Below, piece after piece: positions 1 to 12,950 of a DNA stretch of 64,000 nt (its first letter is position 1; each line of letters starts with the position of its first letter). Below the pieces are notes generated by a model. The model made no database searches. It was given only the letters and a program-made list of their open reading frames with translations, and had not been told where the DNA came from. This stretch comes from Scleromitrula shiraiana (Eukaryota; Ascomycota; Leotiomycetes; Helotiales; Sclerotiniaceae), in assembly GCA_028455995.1 (NCBI GenBank), contig JABELC010000010.1, positions 1,328,001 to 1,392,000 on the forward strand. The letters run 5' to 3'. Made by a program: the position numbers and the translations under genes.

Positions 1-309
1 GTATGTATGTATGTATGTATGTAAGAGAGAAGAGAGAGGTATTTTAGATCATATGTATTGAAGTAGTGCATCAATATCTCATATTATACATATCATATAA
101 ACTTGATAATCCGCCCTACATGATATGATATATGTATAATCAGACAGCCTTATGGAATTTGGTTCGCTCTTGGATATCAATTTATCAATCAATCATATTG
201 TATTGTAGATTAGGCAGCTATGATTTTTGCATTTTATCTGATCTGTAGGAGCTGAGTGATGCGTATGTATGTATGTATGTATGTATGTATGTATGTATGT
301 ATGTATGTA
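1..309. repeat. GTAT tetranucleotide microsatellites
   Basis: Two perfect (GTAT)n/(ATGT)n tracts are seen, one at 1-22 and a longer one at 263-309. They are separated by ordinary AT-rich sequence. The first is cut by the window edge, so its true length is unknown. No gene is supported here. Confidence 0.95.
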
Positions 310-1177
310 CTTACTTACTGTATCCCGGACCTCTATTTCGTTCCGATAGAGTGACCTAAGCCAAGTGACGAGATTGATGCACCGTGATCAGTATGCTTGC
401 TTGACTGTGATGATCCGAATAGAATGAATTATAGTATACCGCGTTATATGATCATCCAACGCAGCCTCACTTTCACGATATCTACCTACCTAAGAACCAT
501 GAGAACGAACTAGCACACGGGACGAATAATCCGTCCATCCATCTAAGCACTCAACATTCAGTAAGCAAGGCCCATCCACCCTTAACCCAACCCCAAAACA
601 AACCCCAAACAGAAGTCGGAGCAGCTCCGCAAGCTTCCAGAACGATACCGGTAACGGTGTGCGGGTCCAGCACTCGGACATCCGTCTCATCATCATAATA
701 GTAAGAATGCGTAGATCGACGCCCAGACCCAGCAACCAATCCCCCGGGTTCAAAAGTCGGTGTGCACTCCGCTTTTTGCTTCTTTGGTTACCGTTCGTTC
801 GTCGTATTTATCGTGCAATGGAAGCTAAGATAAGATTATTTCCTATTGCCGGTGTTCTGATTGATAAGATTAGAGGGGGTGAGGATGGTAAATGTGTGAG
901 ATGTAGGTAGATAGATGAATGGATGCGCGTATACGATGATTTGATTACGTGGGGAGGAGTTAGAGATTAGACGAATATCTATGATGTTGAGAGCTGCATT
1001 TATTTGCTGCGTGCGTATAGAATATTTGGTACTGTAATCAATGATATGAAGTGATTCACATGATGTTTTGCAGGAATATATGCATGCTCGTATATGATGT
1101 ATGTAAATCCACGGCACAGATACTATCACAATTGTCCAGTCACCACCTCATTCGTTTGACAAACTGTTCATCCCAAT
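310..1177. other. intergenic spacer, no supported gene
   Basis: Short open frames on both strands overlap each other and show no recognisable domain. A minus-strand frame at about 551-739 has a mildly protein-like composition and could be a terminal exon of an unseen gene, but no splice partner was found. The right end is the 3' flank of the minus-strand aldo/keto reductase. Confidence 0.5.
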
Positions 1178-2459
1178 TTACTCATCATCACCGAAGACAT
1201 CCAATCCGAACGTATCTTTCATATTCACGAATCTGGTTTCTCTGCCCTCTACCACCTTGCTCACTGTTTCCATTTCTTCATTACTTAGATCCACTAATAT
1301 CCCATTGGTTCTAATCCTCTCCCGATCCGCACTCTTAGGTAGAACCACATATCCTCTCTTTACACCCCAGGAAATACAAAGTTGAGCTAGAGAAACAGCT
1401 TTCTTTTCGGCGATAGAGAGGAGCGCGGGACTCTCCATCAGGCGTTCTCCGGTGGTGGGAACTTGGTTTTGAGATCCAAGGGGTGAGTATGCTACGGGTA
1501 GGATGTTGTGAGTGGTGCAATAGTTGATGAGTTTGGTGTTTGGGAAGAAGGGATGAATTTCTACTTGGTTGACTGCGGGTGGGATCTCGGCATATGAGAG
1601 GAGGGTTTCCAAGTGGGAAATTGTGAAATTGGATACTCCAATGGATCTTGTCTTGCCAGCCTTGTAGAGTTCTTCCATTTTACGCCAGACAGGCGTAAGG
1701 TCAGAGGTTACAGATTTGTTAATGATGTACTATTCCAATAGGTCAATATCTGATTGCTGTAACGCATCTCAATGTGTATGAACCATACCTTCCCATCGTC
1801 ACCACGTTTAACCTCATAATTATCTGTTCTCTCAGCCGCCAATGGCCAATGGATCAAAAATGAATCAACATAATCAACTCCTAAGTTCTCCAAACTGTTG
1901 TTTAAACTCCACTCAATATCTTCAGGAGTACCACATAGATGAGGCCACACTTTCGTAGTGATAAAAATATCAGATCGTTTTACACTGGGATTGCTAGAGA
2001 GAAATTGATGCAAGGCTGTCCCGACTTCATCTTCATTTCTATAACTATGTTGCTCTTAGTTTCAGTCCCATGTAATATTATTAATATATCTCACATCGGA
2101 AACTTTTCCGAAGTTTCGTTTTCCGGATGAAATTCAAGGAGAGTGGATGTTTGCAAGGAGATAGATGGATATCCAAAACAAGGGCAATGAACATCCGATT
2201 GAATATGAGACCCCGAAAAGACCAAAGTTACGATGAACGAACATAGTAAAAGATGAAACTTTTCACAAGAAACAAGAGACTGAACATACTACCAAGCACA
2301 ATCAAGATGTCTGTATCCAGATTCCAATGCCCAAAGCACAGCATCATGGCATTTCCCTTTAATACCCTCTGCGGCAAAAGTACCGAAACCTAACGCAGGT
2401 ATCTGAACACCATTGTTCAATTTCAGAACCGGGACCGGTAAAGACTTAGATTCAGACAT
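1178..2459 (-). CDS. aldo/keto reductase (glycerol dehydrogenase-like AKR)
   Basis: NAD(P)H-dependent carbonyl reductase of the AKR superfamily, predicted cytosolic, 325 aa, the usual length for the family. Exons: 2290-2459, 1789-2044, 1178-1729; introns start GTATGT and GTATGG. The start ATG (2457-2459) opens with MSESKSLPVPVLKLNNG, a normal AKR N-terminus, followed by LGFGTFAAEG. The catalytic tetrad is visible: Asp53 (GYRHLDCAW), Tyr58 (YYRNE, with the preceding Tyr codon split by intron 1), Lys88 (ITTKVW) and His122 (FLIHWP). GVSNFTISHLETLL and the cofactor signature LPKSADRERIRTNG follow in the last exon. The junction reading DDGK-YIINK matches the family pattern and fixes intron 2. The exact substrate cannot be told from sequence; glycerol/glyceraldehyde and aldose reductases are the nearest type. 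No disruption was seen. Confidence 0.93.
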
Positions 2460-4853
2460 GATGAAAGATTATGTTATCCAATTCACCGGCGGAGAGGTAG
2501 ATTCGAAACTTAAGGTAATAAAAATGAATACAGTATAACTTCCAGAATATTTCCTCGTAGGGGGTCGTATTGTGTTAGAAATACAGTAATCAAAAAGAAC
2601 CCACGAAAATCCTTTCAATCTACTGTACGGCTCTCTTAAAAAAGATCTACAATACAAAGCAAAACTTGAATGTATAGAGAGTAAAGTATAATGATGTATA
2701 TGAAACGAAGTGCAGAAAAGCTTACCAAAATTTTGTTGACCTTGGTGGGTCATCCTTGTATTTTGCAGATGCTGTGATTGTTATGTATGTGCATGCATGC
2801 ATGATGGATACGGAAGTATGGATGGTTCTACTTAGTCGTGGGGGTTACGGTTCTTATTCTCCTTCTCAATTATACCTGATACCTGATATCTGATATCTGA
2901 TATCTGATATCTGAATGGAAACTCAAGGATAAAATAATGGAATGTTATTATATCCGAGACTTAATGTCTTGTGGCGTAGTAATCTACTCTTGATGAGAGA
3001 AAGAAGAAGGTTTGGGTTTGGTCTTGTCTTTCCCCCCCCTCTATCGTTTGGAAGGAAGAAAGAAAGAAAGAAAGAATCTTGGTCTCCTAGATAAAAAGGG
3101 GGTGGGTGGTTGTATCATTTTTACAACAAAGCTCAAAAAAATGTGGTCTCCTTGCCGTGTCTATTTCCACGCCTTTCGATATTAATCTTAGAGTACTTAC
3201 ATTGAATTGGCTTCCCATCAACTTTTACCACTTTCCATCCGTCATCCTTCATCCTTTGGGAAGGAGAAATCCGTCTTCTCATCTTGCAGTACTGGTTTCT
3301 CCAGAAGATTTATTTCACTGTTCTAACTGCCCTTGAGTTCTTCTCTGATGACATAGCATTGATCTGGGTTTAAATCCTATTAGTTAACTTCTGTAGTATA
3401 TCTTTTCTTCTTCGTTCTACATCGTTCTACTTCATCTCTCCAATACAAATTCTAGAACCCAGTTGTATTTCGTCACTATACACAATAACAATAAATGGAA
3501 TCAAGAAAGAACCTTCCTTCCTTCATTCATTCCTTTCTCACCCCCTCCATTTCTCTCTTCTTCCTAACTCAATAATAATCTCACCAATAATTACATCAAG
3601 TCTACAGTTGACCAATCGTTTCACACCGGGGATTTCACATTTCTGATCGCCTATCTATGTCTCTTAGTCCTAATGTAGATAACAATAGCGAAATACCCCA
3701 AATTCCAATCCCGATTACTTGGTTCAATGTCTCTTCCTTTCCATTCATCCTACTGTGTAAACATCATCATCATCATTCCATTGGCTCCACCATCCCAAAG
3801 TAAGCAACAGAAAAGTAAGACATCAATCAAGTTTCATCCACCAACATGTATCTCCAATAGAGTAATACAAACAACCAAACCAATCATCAAACCAATTATC
3901 AATGTACATAACCCCTAACCGTCCGCCTTCTCTACTCCCCAAAGATATCAGACCATATACTACTCTACTCTACCATACTATATATACTATACCCTATACC
4001 CCATCCCAACATCAACCCCCCCCCAAGAATCCAATCTGCCCTACCCCATACCCTTAATTCCCGACCATAGCATAGCATAGCATCAGTAATTCAAACCACC
4101 ACAACCGAATAAAAATCCCCACCGCAAAAACTCCAATCTATTAAAATAAAACCCAGATATGTGACTCGGAGAAATGAATGAAAGAACCGAAACCCAAATC
4201 GAAGTAAAAGCATCTCGCTCTATTGAGAAGAGAAGATAGTAGTCAATTGAGGAATTCTCGTAGACTTTGCTTGGAATTGATTTTACATATCGATATGCTT
4301 GAATAGATAGATACCTGATAATGATGGCGATACCTTCTTTATATGTGATTTAGAGTGGGTTTATGGATGAATAAAAAGATGAATAGATAGATGGATGGGG
4401 GGAGGATTGCATATATGTATGCATATAATTCTGTGAACGGTGATTTTGAATCTATGTTCCTTTTCTTTTTTTCGTTTTTTATTTTCTACTTTCTATTTTC
4501 TACTTTCTGTTTCTTGTATTCGTAATAATCTAAAGTTCCAGACGGACTCGGGTTGTAGGGGATGTGGTTTGGGATTTTGCGTGTGGGTTGTTGTGTAACT
4601 GGCTGGTTAAGATGATGGATAGTAATAGCAATGGTAATAGCAATAGCAATAGTATTCAATAGTACAATTTAGTATTAATAAATCATGATAGTGGGATTGT
4701 GATGGAATAGAATCCAAGATTTAGGTTCAGGTCCATTCAATCCTATGATGGGCGGATCCCAAGGAGCCTCGAAGACAGTTCACCAACCACCCTACATTTC
4801 CACTCCCTCCCCCTTTCCATCCTTCCTTCAAACCACCATCCCATCTATTCCCC
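2460..4853. other. intergenic spacer with short tandem repeats
   Basis: About 2.4 kb between the AKR start and the 3' end of the BTB gene. It holds a TGATATC-type heptamer run at about 2873-2914, GAAA runs near 3055-3075, pyrimidine-rich stretches near 3480-3560 and 4455-4515, and an AATAGC run near 4621-4655. Open frames are short and compositionally driven, and none was recognised. The part next to 2460 is the likely AKR promoter. Confidence 0.6.
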
Positions 4854-6782
4854 TCATCCCCCCAAAAACCCCCTCCCCAAATTCCCCGCCCGCTCCCCAC
4901 TAACAGCATCTAACCTAACAGCCACCAAAGCACATTCCACCTTCCCCTTCCCACCACCACCCACACCACCCACACCACCACTCCCAGCTCCAAAACTCTC
5001 AACCCTCAATCTCCACTGCCCCGTCTTAACAATCCACGTCTCATCTTTCTTCACCATTGACGGCGATATTGATTGAACATAGCGACCCCCCTCCCCCTCC
5101 CCCTCCCCAACCCTCCTCCTTTTACCCCCAACCCCAAAACCATCCCCCTCACTCTCCCCAAATATCTCCCCCTCCCCCCAACCCCCCCAAACCTCCCCAT
5201 CAAGCCTCACCCCCGCCCCCTCCCCCACACACACCCTAACCAAATCCTCCGTAATCCCACTACGACCCGGACTCGCCGGTTCCGAACTCGCGCCCCCATT
5301 TTTCATCAACAGTCCCAGCGGTTGAGAAATCGGGAGGTTTAGTTTCGTGGCGATTAGTTCTAGCAGTTTGGACATGCGTTTTTTGGCTTCGGAGAAGAAT
5401 TCGAGTTTGAGGGTTGGGGATTGGGTTTGTAGGGTTGTTGAGGATGAGGATGAGAATGTGGGATTAGGATTAGGAGTTGAATTTGAATTTGAATAGGAGA
5501 TGTGAAGGAGGGAGAGGGAATCTCCGATTTCGAGAATGAGTTCAAAGGGTTGGGGATCAACGAACGGACGAGCGTAGTGAACCCACCCCACAGAGGGTGT
5601 AGGAATAAGTGATGATGATCCAGCCGCCGATGTTGATGAATTTTGGAGTTGAGTGTTTGGGGAGGTAACATTTGAAGAGGAGGGGATATCCGAAAGTATG
5701 GAAATTCCCGATTGTCTGATATCAGCCAATTTTAGCGTAATTTCATGTTTACCTCTTAGTAGATTATAAGAGATCTCATGAGCGATAAGTTTTTGTTCGA
5801 GTCCTTTGAGATGAAAATATCGACAATCGCGGAGTAATTCGGCTCTATGTTCGGGACTGCGGATTTCGAGCGGATAACCTCGAAGGAGATGGAGGATTTC
5901 GGAAAAGGTTTGAGCACTGCGGTTGGGTACTGAAGGGGGGAGAATTGATGGAGGTCGAAGGAGACCTTCGCGATTTAAGCCGGGGAATACTTCGGTGGGG
6001 GTGCTGAAGAAGACGCCGAACCCGAGGGAGAAGTAATTGGGACTGTTGCCTGGATCGGAGAATAGTTCTCGAGGTATACGGAAATCTTGATTACCGATCG
6101 TGATGAATATGCATTCTTCGTAGAGTTGGGATACAAGTCGTGGTACTGATCCAATCAGCTGAAAATCCCGAAAATCCTGAAAGTAGGAGTGGAGAAGGAA
6201 AACATACATGAATAAAACTGAGCATCAGCAAATAATCTCACAAAATGACTTGCATCTCTTGGTGCAACATGATATCCTTGTAAATGAAGTGATATATCCC
6301 TAAAGGTTACAGGATCTCGATCGATATAGAGAGTCCTGATGGCTGTATTCGGATCATCTCCGTTGTCCTCGGCGGTTTTCAATTGATATTGAAAATATGT
6401 GGAAAAATATGAGGGTGCTCTAGATTTCTTAGCTTATATTCTTCAAAAGTGCCATAACTGTCTCTTCTCCTCTCTCATCAACCTCCCCTCTCCTCCCCAC
6501 AATTCTTCAACCCATTCAACCCCACCCTCTCCAAACACAAGAAGAAGAGAAAAGAGAAATCCATAAAAACCACATACCATCACTACTCAAACTCGCCCCA
6601 CTCAACCTAAAAAGTTCCGTCCCAATCTGAATTGGAAAAACCCTCTCATGCGGCAAAACATTCGGGATATCCGTGTTCCACTTCCTCGCCTGCGCGATAT
6701 TCGGATCTCGTAGTATCCCTGGCGGATTTGCCATGCCTGATACGCTTGGTGTTGAGCCAAGGTCGCCGTTATTGCTTGCCAT
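4854..6782 (-). CDS. double BTB/POZ (T1-type) protein, Whi2-like
   Basis: 568 aa. Exons: 6578-6782, 6208-6417, 4854-6145. The chosen ATG (6780-6782) gives MASNNGDLGSTPSVSG; frames further upstream lack an ATG. A first potassium-channel-tetramerisation-like BTB repeat covers about residues 49-139: FPIQIGTELFRLSG, SDAPSYFSTYF across intron 1, then IDRDPVTFRDISLHLQGY and FADAQFYS. A second covers about 139-265: LPRLVSQLYEE, FITIGNQDFRIPRELF and LRDCRYFHLKGLEQK. The rest is Ser/Pro/Gly-rich with a conserved-looking end (KTGQWRLRVES). In Saccharomyces, two-BTB proteins of this type (Whi2 and its paralogs) act with Psr phosphatases in stress and nutrient signalling; carrying that role over here is inference. 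The C-terminal 150 residues are low complexity, so the last exon could contain an undetected intron. Confidence 0.8.
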
Positions 6783-7820
6783 TTTCTTTTGACGAAGAGG
6801 AGGAGGAGGAGGAGGAGGAGAGCGATGGTGATGATGGTGATTTCCAATGGAGGTTTTGATAATCGTGGAATCGTCAAGGGCCACAATATGTGAATGAGAA
6901 TGCTGGCGTTGATGATTTGTCGGCTCGTCTGATATTTGCTTCCATATGATGGGAATGATAAACTCTACGTTTCAATCCGCGTCCAATCAATCAATCAATC
7001 AATCAATCAACCAATCAATCAATCAATCTTCTCGTCCCTCCACAAAACAAAGACAAAAATCTCCCAATTAAAAAATAACACGTGATGATATTGAAGTTAC
7101 TCCAGTCCAGTCCAGTCCAGTCCCCGCCCGTCCTCCTATCTATCTCAGCCCCGTCAAACACGATTGATTGTCCGAATCAAAATAACAACTGCAACTCAAC
7201 CGAACAGACGCGCCTCCAAGTTTTCAAAAGTATCGAGTTCAATTTCCTTAAGAGTACTGCGTAATTCTTTTTTGTAATGGACTCCAGTCAGGCTGCTCCT
7301 ATCTCTCAAAAAAAAAAAAAGAAAAATAAAATAAAAAAAACCGTTATTGATAAAGATGCATTGCATTTTCTGACGGGCGCCGCCTCGTCTTGTCTCGTCT
7401 TGGGGATTACAGACGCTAGTTCATTTTCGTGATAGCGTTTTGATTTAGATCAGTCTGATCACGTGTATGGGGAGATCGGGTGATTTGATTGGTTGTGTTA
7501 GGGGGTTTTGGTGGGGGCTATGGGATAAATGGTATTTATAGGGGTATATAATATATAATATAGAAGTCTAGATTGGTAGGTGCAGTCCATGAATGGGATT
7601 GGATAGGATATGGGGATAATTGCGATGCACTATACAGAATCAAATTTGACTGGAAATGCTTGAATCAAAGTTGTGGAAATGTCGGTGGATAGGATATATA
7701 GAGGATGTGTGTAGCAGTGATGTACATATTATATGCTATCTAGGTATGTCATTTCTAGACATGCGTAGAGTATGTGTATGCATCAAGAACCTACATACAA
7801 AAAGCACTTTCTCTACTTAA
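6783..7820. other. intergenic spacer with CAAT and CCAGT repeats
   Basis: Upstream region of the BTB gene and 3' flank of the PLP-protein gene. It contains an interrupted (CAAT)n run near 6985-7028, a (CCAGT)n run near 7100-7122 and an A-rich tract near 7308-7340. A CACGTG-containing stretch lies near 7458-7466. No coding sequence was recognised. Confidence 0.6.
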
Positions 7821-9163
7821 CTAAGCCTTCCCACCTTCGACTTCCTCCTTAACTTTAAAATCTTGTTTCGCAGGTCTCTCACCAAATATTGTACTTCCAA
7901 TTCGAACTTCTCCGCTTCCTTGTCGGATTGCCTAGATTGAAGGGATTGTTATCATCGCATACTTAGGACATAATGATCAATGTTCAAAGAGAGGAGTAGA
8001 GAAGATAGAATTAAACTCACCTCTTCAAAATCCCCCGACATACCCATACTCAATTCCAACTCCCTCCCCAATTCCTTCTCCAATCTATCTCTCTCCTCCC
8101 TCAAGATTCTAAAATCTTCATTCCCCTCACCTTCTTTCATCTGACTCCTAGCGATAGCACCAATGGTCATCAAACCCGCCAGATTTAACTGAGGACATTC
8201 CTCAATAACATGTTTAGCTAACGCGGTAGTTTCCTCGCCGGGGGTAACACCTGATTTGGAGGATTCTCCGGAGGTGTTAAGTTGGATGTGGATGTTTAGG
8301 GGGGAGGAACAGGGGGGAGAGAGTTGGGAGCGTCCGAGGGATAGTTGGGTTGCTTTCTTGGTGCTGTCTACTGAGGAGACTAGGTGGAGGTTGGAGATTG
8401 AAGAGGCTAGGGGTTTGCATTTATCTGTGGGGAAGGAGAGGTTAGTGGGCTTGTTTTAGGGATAAGATGTTTGGCAGATTGAACATGATATGTATGATGG
8501 AAGTAGTATACAAAAGGTGTATGAAGATCGAGTGAAACGTATGACGATATCTACATCATAAGTATCATATCCTATCATGTGATTGATCATCTCCTCACCG
8601 CTCGGTTCGATCGACATGATCTTCTTACGCAATGCATAACCTGGAGACTTTCCAAGATCAAGATCAAGATCGATACGAAGACCCAAAGCAAAGAAAAGAC
8701 GAATAAAAAAAAAAGAAACACAAAACATACTACTCTGTAAACCACCAATAAAATGCCATTTAATACTCTTTGGTAAAATTTCCGCTTTCTCCATTAATTC
8801 CTGGGCATAATTCTCCCCGAAATGTTCTACCTTGCTTTCTCCTTCATGTAAAGCTAGGATATCAGATGCTGGTTTTAATTTTGATACTGCTACTAATCTT
8901 ACCTGTTGGTTGGTGTTTCTCATTAGTGTGTATTCCAGGTTATGATGGATGATAGCATGGAATAAAAATTGTATGTATGTATGTATGTATGGATGGGTTT
9001 TTGATATCAGATTCATATGATATATATGCAGTTGGGAGGCACTTACATTCCTTCCATTTGCAACTTGAGATACTTTTTCAGAGACAGAATGAAATGCTGA
9101 AATTAAAAATTTCGCACGGCTTGGATCAATTGTGAGTTTCATTTCGTTGTCAGCTGATGTCAT
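7821..9163 (-). CDS. PLP homeostasis protein, YggS/PROSC (PLPBP) family
   Basis: 267 aa, typical for this family of single-domain alanine-racemase-fold proteins that bind pyridoxal 5'-phosphate and buffer vitamin B6 without known catalysis. Exons: 9047-9163, 8731-8902, 8021-8424, 7821-7931; the introns are 144, 306 and 89 bp. Key motifs: VRLVAVSKLKP with the PLP lysine at about residue 47, FGENYAQEL, WHFIGGLQSNKCK (the Asn codon is split by intron 2), SSVDSTKKA, LNIHIQLNTSGESSKSG, LAGLMTIGAI and LSMGMSGDFEEAIRQGS, followed by VRIGSTIFGERP. Joining VANGRN to VRLVAV across intron 1 restores the family pattern and shows that the intervening open frame is intronic. It is usually a housekeeping gene. 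No defects were seen. Confidence 0.93.
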
Positions 9164-10628
9164 GTTTTTCGTTGTTGTATTTAAACAACTTGAATGTGTT
9201 TTGATATTTGCTCTCGGACTTGATGATCTTTTTTTTTTTTTTTGATGATGATGATATTGGTGAATGACGAGTTTATCTTATCGGATAAGGTTGATAAAAA
9301 TGAGTGGAGCGGAGCGGATTTACCTTTTAGGGTCCGTCCCTTAGGTGGATGAGTAAGCGGGAAGTGGAAATAGAATTTAGAATTGGAGGAGCCTTGAAAG
9401 AGGAAAGAACTTGAAATTTTTAAAATTGTTTCAGGCGGAAGATTATTATTGGGCCTGAAATCTGGAATTATTATTTATTAATATTTTATTTTATTTTTTA
9501 ATTTTTTTAATTCTAACAAGGCGTGGAAACCTTGACTTATTTTTAATTCAATCATTCAATCATTCAATCTGAGATCGAGACTTCGACATTGGACGAGATT
9601 TTCGTAGAGGATATGGAGAATTTACGAGTGGGACATTTTTTCCAGGTTAAGAATCCAGAACCTTTAGAAAAAGTAAGAAAGGTCAAAGGATTCCTTGAGG
9701 ATTTGACAACCATATGCTTGTTGATGACAAGGTAGGTGAGTAAATTGGTTACAGTATGAAGTTTTAACTGTTTGGGGGAGTTTTTGAGGGTTACTTCGGA
9801 GGTTCTGAGTGGCTTGGATTCAAGATACATGGGAAGGATTTGATAAGGAATATATTGATGATACATTCATAATACATTGATGCAGATACCGATTATAGGT
9901 GATGGGTGATAGGCATAAGGTATGGGGAGATTGACATTTTCGTGTAATGAAATATAATTTTGGAGTAACAGAGGGGTTTCAATACCATGGGACATATGTT
10001 CCAGTTGTGTAATATTCCCCTTGTGTAATATTCCATTTGTGTAATATTCCATTTGTAATCATAGTTCGCAATGCTTTTTGTGGTAAGATCCATAGACATT
10101 ACTGTTGGTACACAACATCTACTCACTAATAATATAGGATATGGGATGACCTGCATCTGTTGTGATGATGTTGTGATGATGTTGTGTTCTCAACCCCTCC
10201 CTCGCCTTCAACTTTTTAGATATACAAGTAAAGACACCAACAAGAAAATCAGACCCAAAAAAATCGTGGAGAATAGGATTTTTGGGCCGTTCAGTGGACC
10301 TTTATCGGATTGATAAAATGGGACGATTAGAATACTCATGGATACAAGTGGCTGAGTACGAATTTGATCGACTTGAATTTCTTCTACTCATGGAATAGAG
10401 ACTGTGTACTCAAGTATGATATGTAATAAACCATTTTGAAGATCCGCACTGATCAGTAGTTTGTTAACGATTGAGTTATTGATTCGTATCTCCATCTCCA
10501 TAAAGATTTATTAGTTCAATTCGTATTATCATGGAAAGAGGAGACGGGGAGACTAGAAATCAAGATAGAGATCTGGGAAGAAACATCTAATAAGTCCTGT
10601 AAGTCACTTCGATCCGACCACGAGTTCA

Positions 10629-10659
<31 letters not shown>

Positions 10660-11200
10660 GTAGGCCGAGTAGTCGATCAAAGGTTCTCCTTATTTCTTCA
10701 TGATATTATTACGAATAATATATGTAAAACCCCTTAACTTTAACCAATTTAACCAAAATGGGATATTGGTGAAACTTGTTAAACTTGTTAAACTTGTCAA
10801 AAATATTATTACTCTGACCCGTCCCGAATTCCCTTTTTTTTTTTTTTTTTTCAGGATGACTTTCAGGATGACTTTTCAGTCTTCAGGGCTTTCAATTCTT
10901 CCATATCATAGGCTAGATAGAATATGTTGATGTTTCGTATTTATATACAAGGGTAAAGCTTCCGGTACCTTACATGCTTAGGATAACACATATACATGGA
11001 TAATACAGATACCATGGATAACACACATACATGGATAACATACATATTTGGGTAGAATAATGATAATCCTATCAATTATGGAAGACAAAAGACAAAAGAT
11101 GAAAGACGAAAGATAAAAGATATAAGATATAACCCCAGTATTTCAACAATAAAAAGTTTAGTCCTAGAGATCCCAAAGAAATTCATTCGTATATGTACAG
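9164..11200. other. intergenic spacer
   Basis: About 2 kb without a supported gene. It contains a T17-18 tract and GATGAT run near 9230-9250, an AT-rich patch near 9470-9540, a (CATA)n tract at 10631-10659, a three-copy AAACTTGTT run near 10771-10797, a long T tract near 10833-10852 and AAGACRAAAGAT-like repeats near 11085-11125. One plus-strand open frame near 9570-9735 has some coding character but no partner exons. Confidence 0.5.
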
Positions 11201-12165
11201 TCCCTACGGTATCACGTATTCAGGGATTTCTTGAATACTATTTAGGGAAGGAAATTTTCATACTATAATTGAAATTTTAATTGCACTATAAATTGATTTT
11301 TAGAGAATAATCATTTATTAATACAAATTCAATTTAGATTTTTAAAGAATAATCATTTATTAATACAAATTCAATCTAAATTTTCGGATTTATTTCAAAT
11401 AATTATATAAAACTAGATTAATATAATATTTATATATAAAATTAATATATTTCTATTTATATTTATATATAAAATTATATTTATATACAAAATTACATTT
11501 ATATATAAAATTACATTTACATACAAAATTATATTTACATACAAAATTAATATATACTAATAATTAATATACTTCATTATTTCCTAATTTAACTAATATA
11601 TTAAAACTACTTTACACTTTTTTTATTATTAATATATTCAAATTAATACTAATAAAATATATCAAAAAATAATATAAATATATCTTCAAATTTCATAATT
11701 TTTTATAAAAAATCATCTTTTTTAAAATAATAAAATTATTAATTCATAAAGAATAAAATCTAAATTAAAAATAATTAAAACTTTATAATCTAAAACTATA
11801 TATATAAATTAAATTAAATTAATAAAAAATTAAATAAATCTTTAATCAATAAAAATTTATTAAAAAGTTAAATAATTCTATAATTATAATATAAAATCGA
11901 TAATAAAGCTATTTTAAATATAATTTTAAATCAATAAATTTTAACTAAAATTTATTTAAAATTTATTCAAAATTAATCTTTAAATTTAAATTTGATTATT
12001 TTACACTATATAAAATTCAATTTTTAATTAATTACAAATTTAATACATCAATATTTAAAATTTTAATATACCCAAGCATTAAAATGGCCGATTTCCTAAA
12101 GTTCATTTAGAGAAGTCATTGAATTCTATTCAGGTTCGCTCCCTGAATACGTGATACCGTAGGGA
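11201..12165. mobile_element. AT-saturated element with perfect 26-bp terminal inverted repeats
   Basis: Bases 11201-11226 and 12140-12165 are exact reverse complements, each beginning TCCCTACGGTATCACG. Each 26-mer also starts TCCCT and ends AGGGA, so each end can form a small hairpin of its own. The roughly 910 bp between them is almost pure A/T with no usable open frame. It includes two near-identical copies of a 42-bp unit (about 11297-11380) and further tandem repeats at about 11430-11550. The structure suggests a non-autonomous DNA transposon or a RIP-eroded copy. TA is present just outside both ends (three bases away on the left, one on the right), but a target duplication is not clear. 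Confidence 0.8.
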
Positions 12166-12950
12166 GTAAAGGGATTGAGAGTTCTAAACGGTTAAAGATT
12201 TACAGATTTACATATAAAAGGATAAGACGAATAGAGAAAGAAGATTGTGTAATTATATATTAAGGGTTCTTTAATTTTTTTTCTTTTTTTTCTTGCCTTC
12301 TTCTCTGGTCTTGACAAGGCACAGCACGGACAAACCCTTTTTTATTTTTTTTTTAGAATCTATCAAAGGAAACTATTATTCTTCGCCTTCGTTTGTCTTC
12401 TTTTCCTCTTCAACCTCTCCTCTTCCTTTTCCAATTCATACTCTTTTATTTTAACATTCGTTTTTACTTGCCATTGTCATTGCCATTGTCATTGCTATTG
12501 CTATTGCTATTGTTTCTCAATCTCCTGAGTCATATCGTTGAAACTATCTTGGCTGCGTCACATACATTTACTTTCAAGGTTACCTGTGAACTGAATCTAC
12601 TTCTACCCCAGTTGATCGACATCGTGAACCACATTTCTATACGACATTAACTTGTTCAGTAGAAGGTTATACGAATGACGACAATCATATACCTTCATAC
12701 ACTCGTTTTATCAACCTTTTAGGAAATCAATTGATAGATTTGAATCATTTTGAATTCACTCTACATCATATCATAATCTTAGTCAAGAAATTACTCTCAA
12801 GACTCACAAGTTACAACTACCAATTGTGACACACCTCCAACATTCCAAGAGCTTCAATCGCGCCACTTGCTCATCAAAAGTGCTTTCGAATCCTTCTTAC
12901 ATACGATCTATGTCAATCCACTCTTTTCGAGCGGGGAATACATAGACTAA
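12166..12950. promoter_or_regulatory. pyrimidine-rich upstream region of the MscS-like gene
   Basis: The approximately 780 bp before the channel start are rich in C and T, especially 12375-12535, including a (TTGCCA/TTGCTA)n-like run near 12470-12512. CT-rich tracts are common just upstream of fungal transcription starts, so this probably holds the core promoter and 5' UTR. No separate gene is supported. Confidence 0.4.

Noticed and set aside
5057..5342. Pro-rich plus-strand frames
   Set aside because: Antisense shadow of the Gly/Glu-rich part of the BTB gene.
8903..9046. Coding reading of the frame between VANGRN and VRLVAV in the PLP-protein gene
   Set aside because: The interval has GTAAGT...CAACAG borders and a GTAT repeat. 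Removing it rebuilds the family motif.
9570..9735. Plus-strand frame reading EDMENLRVGHFFQV
   Set aside because: It looks mildly coding but is only about 55 codons, has no recognisable family, and no partner exon was found.
10631..10659. CRISPR-like or phased repeat array
   Set aside because: Simple tandem tetranucleotides with no spacers, as is true of all other short repeats here. The genome is eukaryotic.
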